Shown piece by piece: positions 1-12,051 of a stretch of DNA of 64,000 bases. The stretch is from Doris montereyensis (Eukaryota; Mollusca; Gastropoda; Nudibranchia; Dorididae). Position numbers and translations under genes: made by a program. The notes below the pieces were generated by a model, which ran no database searches, had not been told where the DNA came from, and saw only the letters and a program-made list of their open reading frames with translations. The DNA lies in the NCBI GenBank assembly GCA_037039925.1, contig JAXRKP010000098.1, forward strand, positions 337,501-401,500, read 5' to 3'. The stretch's first letter is position 1; the number at the start of each line of letters is the position of its first letter.

Positions 1-219
1 AATTAGAATAAACTCGCTTGTTTTCTTTAAGGCTTTCTTTATTCCCAACACGGTTGGGAATACTACTTTTTATTCCCAACACGGTTGGGAATAATACCAC
101 TACTGGTTATTCGTTATTCCCAACCGGGTGTTGGCCAGTGTTGGGACTAGATCTGCACCTTGTGCAGCAGGAAGTCTCCATCAACTGACCTAGTTCTATT
201 TCTAATTTATTTATATTGG

Positions 220-545
220 TCAGCACTATTTATCATTAATGATGGATGGACATCGCCACTATTCATCATTAATGGTGAAGGTGAAAGGAGCTTGTCGTTC
301 ATTCGGTTCGCATTAATGACGAACGGACCCTGGCATTATTCATCATTTAAGATAAAGATGGTCCTCAGCATGATCCCAGTTAAATTAGGAATAGAATTTA
401 TATTTTTGTAATGACTAATTTATCAATTTAAACATCTAATAATAGTACATTATTATTATTTGACATTTTCCTTAATTTCCACCTGGATTTGACAAATTAC
501 AGATAAATCTGGTAAATGGGAACGATTCACGATTCAACATTAGAT
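220..545 (+). repeat. Dispersed repeat, second copy at 51735-51949 plus 53340-53405
   Basis: Shared landmarks in the same order are a TTAATGGTGAAAGGAGCT-type block, an inverted ATTAATGACG-type block, CCCAGTTAAAT, CATCTAATAAT, TTATTATTTGACATTTT, CCTGGAT and TGACAAATTACAGAT, then TAGATGTGG. In the second copy the run is interrupted exactly at CCTGGATG by a 1.39-kb hAT element, so this copy is the uninterrupted (empty-site) paralogue. Confidence 0.65.
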
Positions 546-576
546 TCAGATCTAGATGTGGTGTATGTGATTTGAT

Positions 577-930
<354 letters not shown>

Positions 931-1200
931 TTCTCTGTTCAAAAGTTTTCAAAAGCAATATTAAATAAGGCGTAGTCCCAACACCCGGTTGGGCATGACG
1001 AATAGCCAGTGTTGGTATTATTCCCAACCGTGATGGGAATAAAAGAAAGTAGTATTCCCAACATGGTTGTGAATAACGACTTTGTCTCTTTAAAGCTTAA
1101 AACAGTTGCATGATCCCTGTAGACCAGCTTAATACAAGAACGATAAGGTCAAGCTGTCAAGCATATGAAACTTAGTACCATCCTTAAACAATAAATTTGA

Positions 1201-1518
1201 TTGATTGTCCGGAAATTTTACAGTTTAGCGGCGTTAAAGAAAGTGGGTCAAATTTGTGCTCATTGTTGGCATCGGTTTAGATCTATATTTAGAGGTGAGG
1301 CAGAAGAAATCTATCCACAATCCCTTTCCCTGAACCCCCTACCCCCACACCATGGTGGGGCGGATGGGGTGGGGCCGGAGGAGGGCGTTCAGGGTAAAGG
1401 ATTTTGAATAGATTTCTTCTGTTTGACCTCTAAATGTAGATTCAAGCCGATACCGACAATGAGCACAAATTTTACCCACTTTCTTTTATGCCGTTAAACC
1501 GTCAAATTACTGATTGTC
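1201..1518. mobile_element. Long inverted repeat with short loop (foldback element)
   Basis: An arm of about 150 bp (1201-1350) is repeated in inverted orientation at about 1368-1518 with roughly 85 percent match by eye. Landmarks are AAAGAAAGTGGGT, AATTTGTGCTCATTG, ATTTAGAGGT and CAGAAGAAATCTAT, each found again as its reverse complement. The central loop is GC-rich. A transcript would fold into a long hairpin. No coding content is visible; most likely a MITE or foldback transposon. Confidence 0.65.
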
Positions 1519-2370
1519 CCTTGCACTCATTCTACATCAATGTAAAACAAACTGCTAACAAAATTGAACAAAGCAGTAACTAGTAATATGGAAAACATCA
1601 AATACAAAATAAATTTTTCTCTTTAAAATCAAACTTTTGAGTAAAAAATAAAGCTTAATCAAGGCCCATAGAGCCAAAACTTGTCCGAGCGTCTATTGAG
1701 TGAAATAGAACAGGTGATGACACATCACCTCTTGAACAGGATGTTAGTCACCAGAAAATTCTAATATCATTTGTTTTTCAACTTGTCAGTAATGAGAACA
1801 TATTCTTCAACGTCAATATACATTCATGTGGAAGAAAAATTGATGGGTAACTTGATTTATGAAAATTATTCATAGGTAAAAGTAAAATTAACAGTGAGCC
1901 ACTGATGTGTAGTATCTCTTTCATGACAATCCCAGTCCTTGAATCAATGCTTGCAACAGGACTACCAATTATCATTCTCTCGTCCATCAGTGCATTTCCA
2001 CACTTTCATGATTTTTACAAACGGAAACAAAGCTAACGCATGTTTCGTTCTTTTTAATTGAATGACGGCTGTCTGATCCATACTATATTTTAAGGACAAC
2101 TCTCTTCTCCTCTGTCATGGCTTTTGAAAAGTTTTGAGTACGAATAAAAAAGAAATTTCTTAGGGCCATAGTTAGTAGAAATGACACCATTTGACACTTT
2201 AGAATCTATAGAAGAAATACTGGTGTATAGTTGATATGTTTAGAAAGAATGTAAGAATTACAGATGTATATATGATTATTGTTATGATATGTATTCTGTT
2301 ATTGAATTAGTAATGAGAAAAGTGTGATTCTTAATGGATTACGTATTGCAATCTTTGATTTCCATTTCAG

Positions 2371-5300
2371 AGATCAGGAAACATGGCTACTAGAGAACAA
2401 GAACTTCACATTGCAGTTAGAGAAAATGATAATGAGAGAGTTAACAAGTTGTTAAATTCTGGTGTTTCCGTAGATTGTGTTTTCTATGGGTGGACTCCCT
2501 CCAACTTGCCATTGACAAAGGTGAAAATAGAATACATGTCAATATTTGGTAAAAAATATAACATGAAAATAAACACTTCAAACACTTTTAAACGCGTGAA
2601 AGTCTAATCTCCGCTGCAGATTTTACATTGAAACAAGAAGTAAACCTTAAAAGAACTGTTGCCTAAGATAATGATGTTTATTTTTGGTTTAGTTTGTCTT
2701 TTTAAATAAAATAGCCCTCTTTTCACTTACCAGGATATTGATGAAAGTTCAAGAATGTAATGCTGACTGGTAGAAGTATATCGATATTGAAAGTCGCAAA
2801 CCATGTAAGTTTAAAATAAGTAACACCTTTTTTCTGTTTTTTAACATTAGGAAACCCCTTTGCTTCATCTAGTTAGGATTCCGTGGCACACAAACCAATA
2901 GAAACTTGTGTAATAACCATATGAGCAATCCGTGTTTCCTTATTGGATCTAGTTTTTGACAGTTGCAAACCGTGTATGTACGTGAAAATAGATTTTTTTT
3001 AAAAGAACAACTTCTTTTTCTTTGATTTTCTCAAAACATCAAAAATTGGACTAGCATGGTTTGCGACTTCCATCATAGATACGTCACTGGTTATAAAAAC
3101 CGTCAGTTCTCACTTTACTGCAAGGTTGTAGACACTCTCTTTTTTTTAAAGTTGTTGGCGTTTGTCCAAGTTACCTTATGATTGTCTGATTCAATCTTCA
3201 TGTAGTATGATTATTATTGGCCAATTTACCTTATGATTGTCTGATTCAATCTTCATGTAGTATGGTCATTATTGGCCATTGGACATAGCAAAGATATTAT
3301 TGTTAACCAGTGTGTACCAAAAGGAAACCCACTCAGCACAAAAAGAATGGTATACTAGTACTTGTAGTAGCATAACGCCAGCCAGTTGCCATTTGATCCC
3401 GTACCCCATGAAAAAAAAACTGACGGCCGCGCGTCAATATCATTCCCTCTTGTGTTGAGTAGGCTCGCAATGATCAATAATGGCCATACTACATTTACCT
3501 GCAAGTCTCATTTCCTCAAAAAGTCATATAATTTATGTTGTCATCACTGAATTTTCCATCTTTACCTTGACTGATTTAAACTAATTATATTTATAGTCTT
3601 AGGGACCTTTTTTCTATTCAAAATCATGATTTCTTAAATAAAAATTTTTTGCATACGTGCATTTTGTCGCGTTAGGTCATGAAGATCTGGCCGTCAACCT
3701 GGTGGAACGGATTGTGACGTCAAATATCACGACCAATACAACAACAGTCCTTTTGAAGAAGCTGTGAAGAAGAAACTAGCAAAGGTTGTATTGTCGTCAA
3801 CCGTGTCAAAAATGATTTGACAGATGTAAATTATGAATAGTTCAGTCGTGATTAATCAAATAAAGCATTCTCTAGCTATACGAATCTTGAAATAAAATGA
3901 TGACTCTTTCTTATTTGGTTTGATCTTGTCTGAAAATCTGTTATTGTCTGTTGAATTAGAATAATAGAACTTCAGTTGACTCTGATTCTGGTTAACTGCA
4001 ACACGACAGGAGGGGCAAAATGTTGTGATTATCTGAAGTTGAAATAAACTTAGATTTCTACATGGGCCCAAAATTTAGGGCCATTTTACTACTTGACAAT
4101 TAGGTGTATCTATTGCAATATTTTTTGCAGAGATGACTTTGCCCTCTGAATCGTGACTGTCATGTTCTCATCTTTGTCAAAGTTGTCTGCCTTTAAACAG
4201 CTGCTACACAGCCAGTAAAGCATAGTGCAGTACTTCAGCTCATTGTTTATGATGAGTTAACTGTGTAGTACAATCAACGTAAAAGTAAGATTATTGTATC
4301 ATTACAGTTGTTAATAAGACTATTGTATCATTACAGTTGTTAGGTAATAACACAATCAATGTAAAAGTAAGACTATTATATCATTACAGTTGTTAGGTAA
4401 TAACACAATCAATGTAAAATTAAGACTATTGTATCATTAAGTTGTTAGGTAATAACACAATCAATGTAAAATTAAGACTATTGTATCATTACAGTTGTTA
4501 GGTAATAACACAATCAATGTAAAATTAAGACTATTGTATCATTACAGTTGTTAGGTAATAACACAATCAATGTAAAATTAAGACTATTGTATCATTACAG
4601 TTGTTAGGTAACTATTGTATCATTACAGTTGTAAAATTAAGACTATTGTATCATTACAGTTGTTAGTAAGACTATTGTATCATTACAGTTGTTAGTAAGA
4701 CTATTGTATCATTACAGTTGTTAGTAAGACTATTGTATCATTACAGTTGTTAGTAAGACTATTGTATCATTACAGTTGTTAGTAAGACTATTGTATCATT
4801 ATTATCATTACAGTTGTTAGTAAGACTATTGTATCATTACAGTTGTTAGTAAGAATAACACAATCAATGTAAAATTAAGACTATTATATCATTACAGTTT
4901 GTTAGTAAGACTATTGTATCATTACAGTTGTTAGTAAGACTATTGTATCATTACAGTTGTTAGTAAGACTATTGTATCATTACAGTTGTTAGTAAGACTA
5001 TTATATCATTACAGTTGTTAGTAAGACTATTGTATCATTACAGTTGTTAGTAATTATGTCATTACAGTTGTTAATAAGACTATTGTATCATTACAGTTGT
5101 TAGTAAGACTATTGTATCATTACAGTTGTTAGTAAGACTATTGTATCATTACAGTTGTTAGTAAGACTATTGTATCATTACAGTTGTTTAAGACTATTAT
5201 CATTACAGTTGTTAGTAAAACTATTGTATCATTACAGTTGTTAGTAAGACTATTGTATCATTACAGTTGTTAGTAAGACTATTGTATCATTACAGTTTGT

Positions 5301-8300
5301 TAGTAAGACTATTGTATCATTACAGTTGTTAGTAAGACTATTGTATCATTATAATTGTTAGAAAGACTATTGTATCATTACAGTTGTTAGTAAGACTATT
5401 GTATCATTACAGTTGTTAGTAAGACTATTGTATCATTACAGTTGTTAGTAAGACTATTGTATCATTACAGTTGTTAGTAAGACTATTGTATCATTACAGT
5501 TGTTAGTAAGACTATTGTATCATTACAGTTGTTAGTAAGACTATTGTATCATTACAGTTGTTAGTAAGACTATTATGTCATTACAGTTGTTAGTAAGACT
5601 ATTGTATCATTACAGTTGTTAGTAAGACTATTATGTCATTACAGTTATAAGACTATTGTATCATTACAGTTGTTAGTAAGACTATTGTATCATTACGTTT
5701 ATTAGTAAGACTATTGTTGTTGTTAGTAAGACTATTGTATCATTATAATTGTTAGAAAGACTATTGTATCATTACAGTTGTTAGTAAGACTATTGTATCA
5801 TTACAGTTGTTAGTAAGACTATTGTATCATTACGTTTGTTAGTAAGACTATTGTATCATTACAGTTGTTAGTAAGACTATTGTATCATTACAGTTGTTAG
5901 TAAGACCATTGTATCATTACGTTTGTTAGTAAGACTATTGTATCATTACAGTTGTTAGTAAGACTACTGTATCATTACAGTTGTTAGTAAGACTATTGTA
6001 TCATTACGTTTGTTAGTAAGACTATTGTATCATTACGTTTGTTAGTAAGACTATTGTATCATTACGTTTGTTAGTAAGACTATTGTATCATTACGTTTGT
6101 TAGTAAGACTATTGTATCATTACGTTTGTTAGTAAGACTATTGTATCATTACAGTTGTTAGTAAGACTACTGTATCATTACAGTTGTTAGTAAGACTATT
6201 GTATCATTACGTTTGTTAGTAAGACTATTGTATCATTACGTATGTTAGTAAGACTATTGTATCATTACAGTTGTTAGTAAGACTATTGTATCATTACGTT
6301 TGTTAGTAAGACTATTGTATCATTACGTTTGTTAGTAAGACTATTGTATCATTACGTTTGTTAGTAAGACTATTGTATCATTACGTTTGTTAGTAAGACT
6401 ATTGTATCATTACGTTTGTTAGTAAGACTATTGTATCATTACGTTTGTTAGTAAGACTATTGTATCATTACGTTTGTTAGTAAGACTATTGTATCATTAC
6501 AGTTGTTAGTAAGACTATTGTATCATTACGTTTGTTAGTAAGACTATTGTATCATTACAGTTGTTAGTAAGACTATTGTATCATTACAGTTGTTAGTAAG
6601 ACTATTGTATCATTACAGTTGTTAGTAAGACTATTGTATCATTACAGTTGTTAGTAAGACTATTGTATCATTACGTTTGTTAGTAAGACTATTGTATCAT
6701 GACAGTTGTTAGTAAGACTATTGTATCATTACAGTTGTTAGTAAGACTATTATATCATTACAGTTGTTAGTAAGACTATTATGTCATTACAGTTGTTAGT
6801 AAGACTATTGTATCATTACAGTTATTAGTAAGACTATTATGTCATTACAGTTGTTAGTAAGACTATTATGTCATTACAGTTGTAAGTAAGACTATTATGT
6901 CATTACAGTTGTTAGTAAGACTATTATGTCATTACAGTTGTTAGTAAGACTATTATATCATTACAGTTGTTAGTAAGACTATTATGTCATTACAGTTGTT
7001 AGTAAGACTATTATGTCATTACAATTTGTAAGACTATTATGTCATTACAGTTGTTAGTAAGACTATTGTATCATTACAGTTGTTGTAAGACTATTGTATC
7101 ATTACAGTTGTTAGTAAGACTATTATGTCATTACAGTTGTTAGTAAGACTATTGTATCATTACGTTTGTTAGTAAGACTATTGTATCATTACAGTTGTTA
7201 GTAAGACTATTATGTCATTACATTTGTTAGGTAATAACAACGTAGACATGCGGGCATCGCTTAGCAAAGTGGGAAATCAAAGGAAAGAAAGCCGAAAATC
7301 TGAAGCAAGATGTCGCCAGGCTTTCAATTATCCGAAGTGAGCTGCAATTAACCAGTAACTTTTAAAGAGAATCAATTCCATTTTTTGGGAAAAGTTGCGA
7401 TTAAGTGGCAATTGTGATTAACGGACTTGCGATGAACCAGATTTGTATTGCATTATAATGTTATTGATGACGTTTCTAATGGTTCACTGTCGTTCAACAT
7501 GAAATGAAGGTGAATTATAAAAAGTATAACAACATAAATCATTACTTCTGTTGTTTTTTAAATTAAAAACTTCTTTTTTTTAAGTTCATATGAATGTAAT
7601 AAGTCCCTTGTAGTGACTCATAGAATTGGTATCGATGGCCTAGCAGTTTGGCTGCTGGACTGGGGATCATGACATCCTGAGTTCGAATCTCAGCAAAGCC
7701 AGGTCGGATGTTGTGTTCCTTTGGAAAGACACTTAATACACATTTTACCCACTCTACTAGCTTGGGAGTAAAAACCTGCGTCAGACTAGCATCCTGGCCA
7801 GGAGGTGATTGTTGTCACCTGTTCCGCTATAGAAACCGGGAAAGCTCCGGCTCTATAGGCCTTAAGGGCCTTGAAGGAATTTTAATGGCTCATAGATGAT
7901 TTCATTGTCACAATGTTCATTAAGATAATAGCACAATTTTTCATTTGATGATTGGCAATGAAAATAATTACAATTGTAATAATAATAACAGCAATACTTG
8001 TTCTATTTTTTATAGTTGGTGAGCAGTATGCTTTCCCATGGGGTTGATGGCAACCAGACTTTGTCTAGTGAAGACTCAGCCCTTTGTTTTGCCGTTGAGC
8101 TTGGTTGTCATAAACTTGTTAAAGCCCTCATCCAAGGTGTGTATTTATTCTCAAGAAAGCTTAAGTTACATTGTCTGTGTGTTACTGTTTCCTTTCAGAT
8201 TTATACAGCACAGAGACATGTTTACCACATTGTATGCCTGCCCATTAAAAATAAATGCACATAGTGAATATAAAAAGTTTGCTTTGTAATTGTAACATGT

Positions 8301-11300
8301 TTATTGCGCATCAAATTGTTGTACATCGGTAATGTGATATAAGATATAAAGATCTACACCAATAAAAAATGTCTCTTTATTTATATTTTTCTGACATTGA
8401 GGTGTAAGATTACAATTTGATAGCGGGCAATATGACTATGAAAACATCTTTCTCTGACTGAGTGGGCTAACATCAGCCTGACAACGTGACTCTGTTCCAT
8501 TTTCCAGGAGGCGTTGACGTGAACAGTGTAAACAAGAGGAAGGAGTCGGCACTTTACATTGCATGCCAGGAAGATGAGCTTGAAATGGTCAAAGATTTAA
8601 TACAGGCTGGTGTGTATTGTCTTAAATCATATGTGTGCTCTGTTTTTTTATGCTTACTGAACTATGTGTAATTATCAGATCAGCTTACACATTATTTGTT
8701 GTCAGTGCCCACCTACCGTAACAAGAAGTGCTTGTTGTCATGATGCAAGGAAATAAAAGCTTTGCATTTTCTTTTTTAACAACGTGCAATGTATTTTTAG
8801 AATATTTACACAACAATTTGTCACTCAATCATATTCAATTTGATCAATCTCAAACAACAGAAATTTTAGACTTTGATGTATGAAAAATAATAATGTTGCA
8901 TAAGAAACTTTCAGCTTAACAAAGTACTTTTGTTTAAAACTATAACAATAAAATGGAAATGCATAGATTTCAATGAATGAAACTATAACAATAAAATAGA
9001 AATGCATAGATTTCAATGTCATAGATTTCAATGAATAACAAAATAGAAATGCATAGATTTCAATGAATATAACAATAAAATAGAAATGCATAGATTTTGA
9101 ATAAAATATCAAACAACAGAAATGGAAATGCATAGATTTCAATGAAAACTAAAACAATAAAATGGAAATGCTTAACAGATTTCAATGAATAAAACTATAA
9201 CAATAAAATAGAAATGCATAGATTTCAATGAATGAAACTATAACAATAAAATAGAAAATAGATTTCAATGAATAAAACTATAATTAGAAATGCATAGATT
9301 TCAATGAATGAAACTATAACAATAAAATAGAAATGCATAATTTCAATGAAACTATAACAATAAAATAGAAATGCATAGATTTCAATGAATAAAACTATAA
9401 CAATAAAATAGAAATGCATAGATTTCAATGAATAAAACTATAACAATAAAATAGAAATGCATAGATTTCAATGAATAAAACTATAACAATAAAATAGAAA
9501 ATAGATTTTAATGAATAAAACTATAACAATATAATAGAAATAGATTTCAATAAAATGAATAAAACTATAACAATAAAATAGAAATGCATAGATTTCAATG
9601 AATAAAACTATAACAATAAAATAGAAATGCATAGATTTCAATGAATAAAACTATAACAATAAAATAGAAAATAGATTTCAATAGCATAGATTTCAATGAA
9701 TAAAACTATAACAATAAAATAGAAATGCATAGGTTTTAATGAATAAAACTATAACAACAAAATAGAAATGCATGGATTTCAATGAATAAAACTATAACAA
9801 TAAAATAGAAATGCATAGATTTCAATGAATGAAACTATAACAATAAAATAGAAATGCATAGATTTCAATGAATGAAACTATAACAATTTGCATAGATTTC
9901 AGTGAATGAAACTATAACAATAAAATAGAAATGCATAGGTTTCAATGATTGTAACTATAACAATAAAATAGAAATGCATAGATTTCAATGAATGAAGCTA
10001 TAACAATAAAATAGAAATGCATAGGTTTCAATGAATGAAACTATAACAATAAAATAAAAATGCCTGGATTTCAATGAATAAAACTATAACAATAAAATAA
10101 AAATGCCTGGATTTCAATGAATAAAACTATAACAATAAAATAGAAATGCATAGGTTTCAATGAATGAAACTATTTTAGACGTAGGGGGCGGGGGGACTAT
10201 GAAGACTACATCTGTAAAGAGTTGAAATATGTTATCAGGTTTAGTAAATCCTATCAATGAAACCTATTAATATTAATCACAATTGTTCAGTAAAATATTT
10301 TAACATCAACGGGAGAAGCAGAAACAAATAAATTCTGAATGGATGCTTGAGATTTTATGATGTTAGAATTAATCATGAATTGATTATAATTTTTGATAAT
10401 ACGAGAACCTTAGAAAATTAATCAAAGAGTTGTCTGAAACTTCAGAACCTTGAATGATTAATGAAGTAAAATTGCGACCTATGCAGGTGCTGATGTCAAC
10501 AAAGTGCATGAACCACACCAGGGATACACGCCATTGATTGCTGCTGTGGCTGGTGACAATGAAGATGTTGCTAAGCTTCTTGTCAAGGTAAAACATCAAC
10601 TGTTTTCTTGTCTTGTTTTTCATTTTCAAGCAAGGATGTCCATCATTTATTATACACTGTAAAGATGAAATCAATTGTGCAGATGAAATGTATTTTGTGT
10701 AATACTTTAGATGTAATACTGGTTGGTAGCGTTTCTCTCTCACGTGACCTTCCATCTTAGGTAAGCCGTGTTTATATTACAACACCATTCATGGAAATTT
10801 TTGACTGCAGTGAATATTATTATTATTTGGATTTTTATCTATGTACATATATGATTCTCAGGTGGTCATTCTTTATGCGTCAAAGGCTCTGTTGCCAGGC
10901 CACTAAGACTAAGAGTAACCAAATTTTGCATACAGGTTCTTAATGATCCCAAGGTTGTTTTCATTTCAGAAATTTTCTACCCAAAGTGGCATGTAATTAA
11001 GGAACATTTCATTGTTTTCCTGTCTTTAAGTAGAATTTTAGATCACCTTAGCTGCCATTTTTAACAGGTTTTATAATTAAAAATTGGAACGTTACTGCAC
11101 AACCTCAGTATTGACTACTGACTCGATCTAATAATCATACTTGATATCACCTGGGGTATAACATTCCTGTATTTTTATCATTTTAAGTATCGTACATAAA
11201 CGTTTTCTTATCAAGTGGCTTAGTATATATACTACATGTAGGCCTACATGTAGGCCTACATGTAATTTTAGGTAAGCTCAGAACATTTAAGAACTCTTGT

Positions 11301-11853
11301 AATACCTTACTTCATTTTTAACTTAAACTTAAACTTCTTAGGATTAAGAAGTTCAAAAAGGTTTCAGTCACGCGGTTGTAGACATAACAATAATTACTTT
11401 ACGTGATATGCTGTGCATAAGTTCTGGTGCATGAAATTCTCTTTCTGCATGACAGTACAGACAAAAATTGTTAGTAAAAATACAGTCAATATTATATATC
11501 CTGGTACCAGTTTCACTTCTTCTTCCGTGTACGTCTTATGTTCATTGAAATAATCAGATAGAAAACAGAATTCTAAGCTGTCCCTCTCAAGGTGTTGAAT
11601 TTATAATATATCCTTTAACTTTTGTTTCTGTGTTACCCAGAGTGACTGCAATTTGAACCACCAGGACAGCGACGGATGGACGGCCCTGTGGCATGCCTAC
11701 GGGAACAGCAATGAAGACGTAGCCAGGATGCTGCTGAAACACGGAGCGTCCACAATTGTCCTGGACAACGACGGAAAGACTGTGATACAGGAAGCCAATG
11801 AGAATGAAGATGAAGAGTTTATTGAATTGTTCTCTAGATTTCCAAATTCATAA
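2371..11853 (+). CDS. Ankyrin-repeat protein, six coding exons (full gene span)
   Basis: The spliced gene joins 2371-2520, 3676-3784, 8016-8136, 8508-8609, 10487-10587 and 11641-11853. Every junction has AG/GT borders and the phases agree (0/1 as listed under each exon). The product is about 265 residues and consists of seven or so ankyrin repeats with typical signatures: ELHIAVRENDNERVNKLLNSG, SALYIACQEDELEMVKDLIQ, GYTPLIAAVAGDNEDVAKLL and GWTALWHAYGNSNEDVARML. There is no signal peptide or membrane segment, so a cytosolic or nuclear protein-binding scaffold is likely. The coding start MATREQELH is preceded by a splice acceptor at 2370, implying an upstream non-coding exon. Two one-base deletions, in a C run at 2497-2499 and a G run at 3709-3710, break the frame as assembled; elsewhere the frame is intact. 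No specific orthologue is recognised. Confidence 0.88.
2383..2520 (+). CDS. Ankyrin gene coding exon 1
   Basis: The ATG at 2383 lies 12 nt after the acceptor TCCATTTCAG. The exon encodes a first ankyrin repeat and ends AAAG before GTGAAA. The read frame gives WTPSNLPLTK, but adding one C to the CCC at 2497-2499 gives the canonical ankyrin motif WTPLQLAIDK and a phase that joins correctly to exon 2. A one-base deletion here is therefore very likely. Confidence 0.85.
2765..3100. mobile_element. Possible MITE bounded by inverted GTCGCAAACCATG
   Basis: AAGTCGCAAACCATG at about 2790-2804 is inverted as CATGGTTTGCGACTT at about 3056-3070, with weaker matching outward (ACTGGTAGAAG versus the complement of GATACGTCACTGGT). 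The 330-bp interior has no reading frame. It lies in intron 1 of the ankyrin gene. Confidence 0.4.
3165..3280 (+). repeat. 55-bp tandem duplication
   Basis: TTACCTTATGATTGTCTGAT and the following bases through ATTATTGGCC occur twice in a row (starting about 3171 and 3226) with only two or three differences, so the duplication is recent. Confidence 0.85.
3676..3784 (+). CDS. Ankyrin gene coding exon 2
   Basis: It begins GTCATGAAGAT after the acceptor GCGTTAG and continues exon 1 as KGHEDLAVNLVER. After position 3710 the frame moves by one; with one more G in the GG at 3709-3710 it reads RDCDVKYHDQYNNSPFEEAV, a normal ankyrin repeat, and ends CTAGCAAAG before GTTGTA. The donor GTTGTA is weak, but the phase-0 join to exon 3 is exact. 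Confidence 0.75.
4267..7230 (+). repeat. 3-kb minisatellite, 29-bp unit, about 100 copies
   Basis: The unit contains GTTAGTAAGACTATTGTATC followed by ATTACAGTT. It occupies most of intron 2 of the ankyrin gene. The 5' end has longer units (GGTAATAACACAATCAATGT insert), the middle (about 5820-6680) is dominated by a TTACGTTTG variant, and the 3' end (about 6780-7220) by a TATTATGTCATT variant. Each unit carries a TTACAG/TTAG string resembling a splice acceptor end. Confidence 0.97.
7628..7885 (+). mobile_element. tRNA-derived SINE, copy 1
   Basis: The head has a pol III A-box-like TGGCCTAGCAGTTTGG (7635-) and a B box GAGTTCGAATCTC (7679-7691), followed by a body with AAAGACACTTAATACACATTT, AAAACCTGCGTCAGACTAGC, GTCACCTGTTCCGC and AAGCTCCGGCTCTATAGGCC. 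The same body occurs at 19018-19310 and 19369-19600. Spacing and boxes fit a tRNA-derived SINE rather than a tRNA gene. It lies in intron 2 of the ankyrin gene in sense orientation. Confidence 0.8.
8016..8136 (+). CDS. Ankyrin gene coding exon 3
   Basis: Acceptor TTTTTTATAG at 8015, donor GTGTGT at 8137. It encodes LVSSMLSHGVDGNQTL, then SALCFAVELGCHKLVKALIQ, an ankyrin repeat with the usual helix-turn-helix pattern. Enters in phase 0 and leaves after one base of a Gly codon. Confidence 0.9.
8508..8609 (+). CDS. Ankyrin gene coding exon 4
   Basis: Acceptor TTTTCCAG at 8507, donor GTGTGT at 8610. It completes the split Gly codon and encodes GGVDVNSVNKRKESALYIA and CQEDELEMVKDLIQA, one whole ankyrin repeat in a phase-1 to phase-1 exon of 102 nt, the usual way ankyrin repeats are duplicated. 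Confidence 0.92.
8940..10175 (+). repeat. 1.2-kb minisatellite, 43-bp unit, about 28 copies
   Basis: The unit contains ATAAAACTATAACAATAAAA then TAGAAATGCATAGATTTCAA. It has irregular deletions within units and lies in intron 4 of the ankyrin gene. The reading frames across it are repeat artefacts. Confidence 0.96.
10487..10587 (+). CDS. Ankyrin gene coding exon 5
   Basis: Acceptor CCTATGCAG at 10486, donor GTAAAA at 10588. It encodes GADVNKVHEPHQGYTPL and IAAVAGDNEDVAKLLVK, another full ankyrin repeat. Confidence 0.93.
11233..11264. repeat. 32-bp perfect palindrome
   Basis: TACATGTA and AGGCCT alternate so that the 32 bases equal their own reverse complement. It is in intron 5 of the ankyrin gene. 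No function can be assigned. Confidence 0.85.
11641..11853 (+). CDS. Ankyrin gene terminal coding exon 6
   Basis: Acceptor GTGTTACCCAG at 11640. It encodes SDCNLNHQDSDGWTALWHAY, GNSNEDVARMLLKHGAS and an acidic tail (NENEDEEFIELFSRFPNS) before TAA at 11851. This exon is much richer in GC than its surroundings, as expected for a constrained coding exon. Confidence 0.94.
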   Translation, partial: SDCNLNHQDSDGWTALWHAYGNSNEDVARMLLKHGASTIVLDNDGKTVIQEANENEDEEFIELFSRFPNS

Positions 11854-12045
11854 CTTACTATCACTGACTTTTGACAGACATGGAAAGAATTTGTACATAG
11901 ATCCCCTTTAACTCTAATTCTTAAATTTCAAGCTGACAATATGAAGTGCTTTGTGATTTATAATGAGAAAAAGTTTGTTATGTCAGATAGACAAGCCACT
12001 GGGATAAAGTCACTGCAATCAAACACAGAACAATATTGCTAATTC

Positions 12046-12051
12046 AATAAA
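12046..12051 (+). terminator. Poly(A) signal AATAAA of the ankyrin gene
   Basis: A canonical AATAAA lies 193 nt after the stop codon in an AT-rich 3' untranslated stretch, the first such hexamer downstream of the stop. Confidence 0.6.

Noticed and set aside
4267..7230. CRISPR-like regular repeat of 29 bp
   Set aside because: Units follow each other without unique spacers, the genome is eukaryotic, and no cas genes are present. Plain minisatellite.
7628..7700. A tRNA gene
   Set aside because: A and B boxes are present but the flanks do not fold into a cloverleaf with an acceptor stem, and the same body follows at other copies. It is a SINE head.
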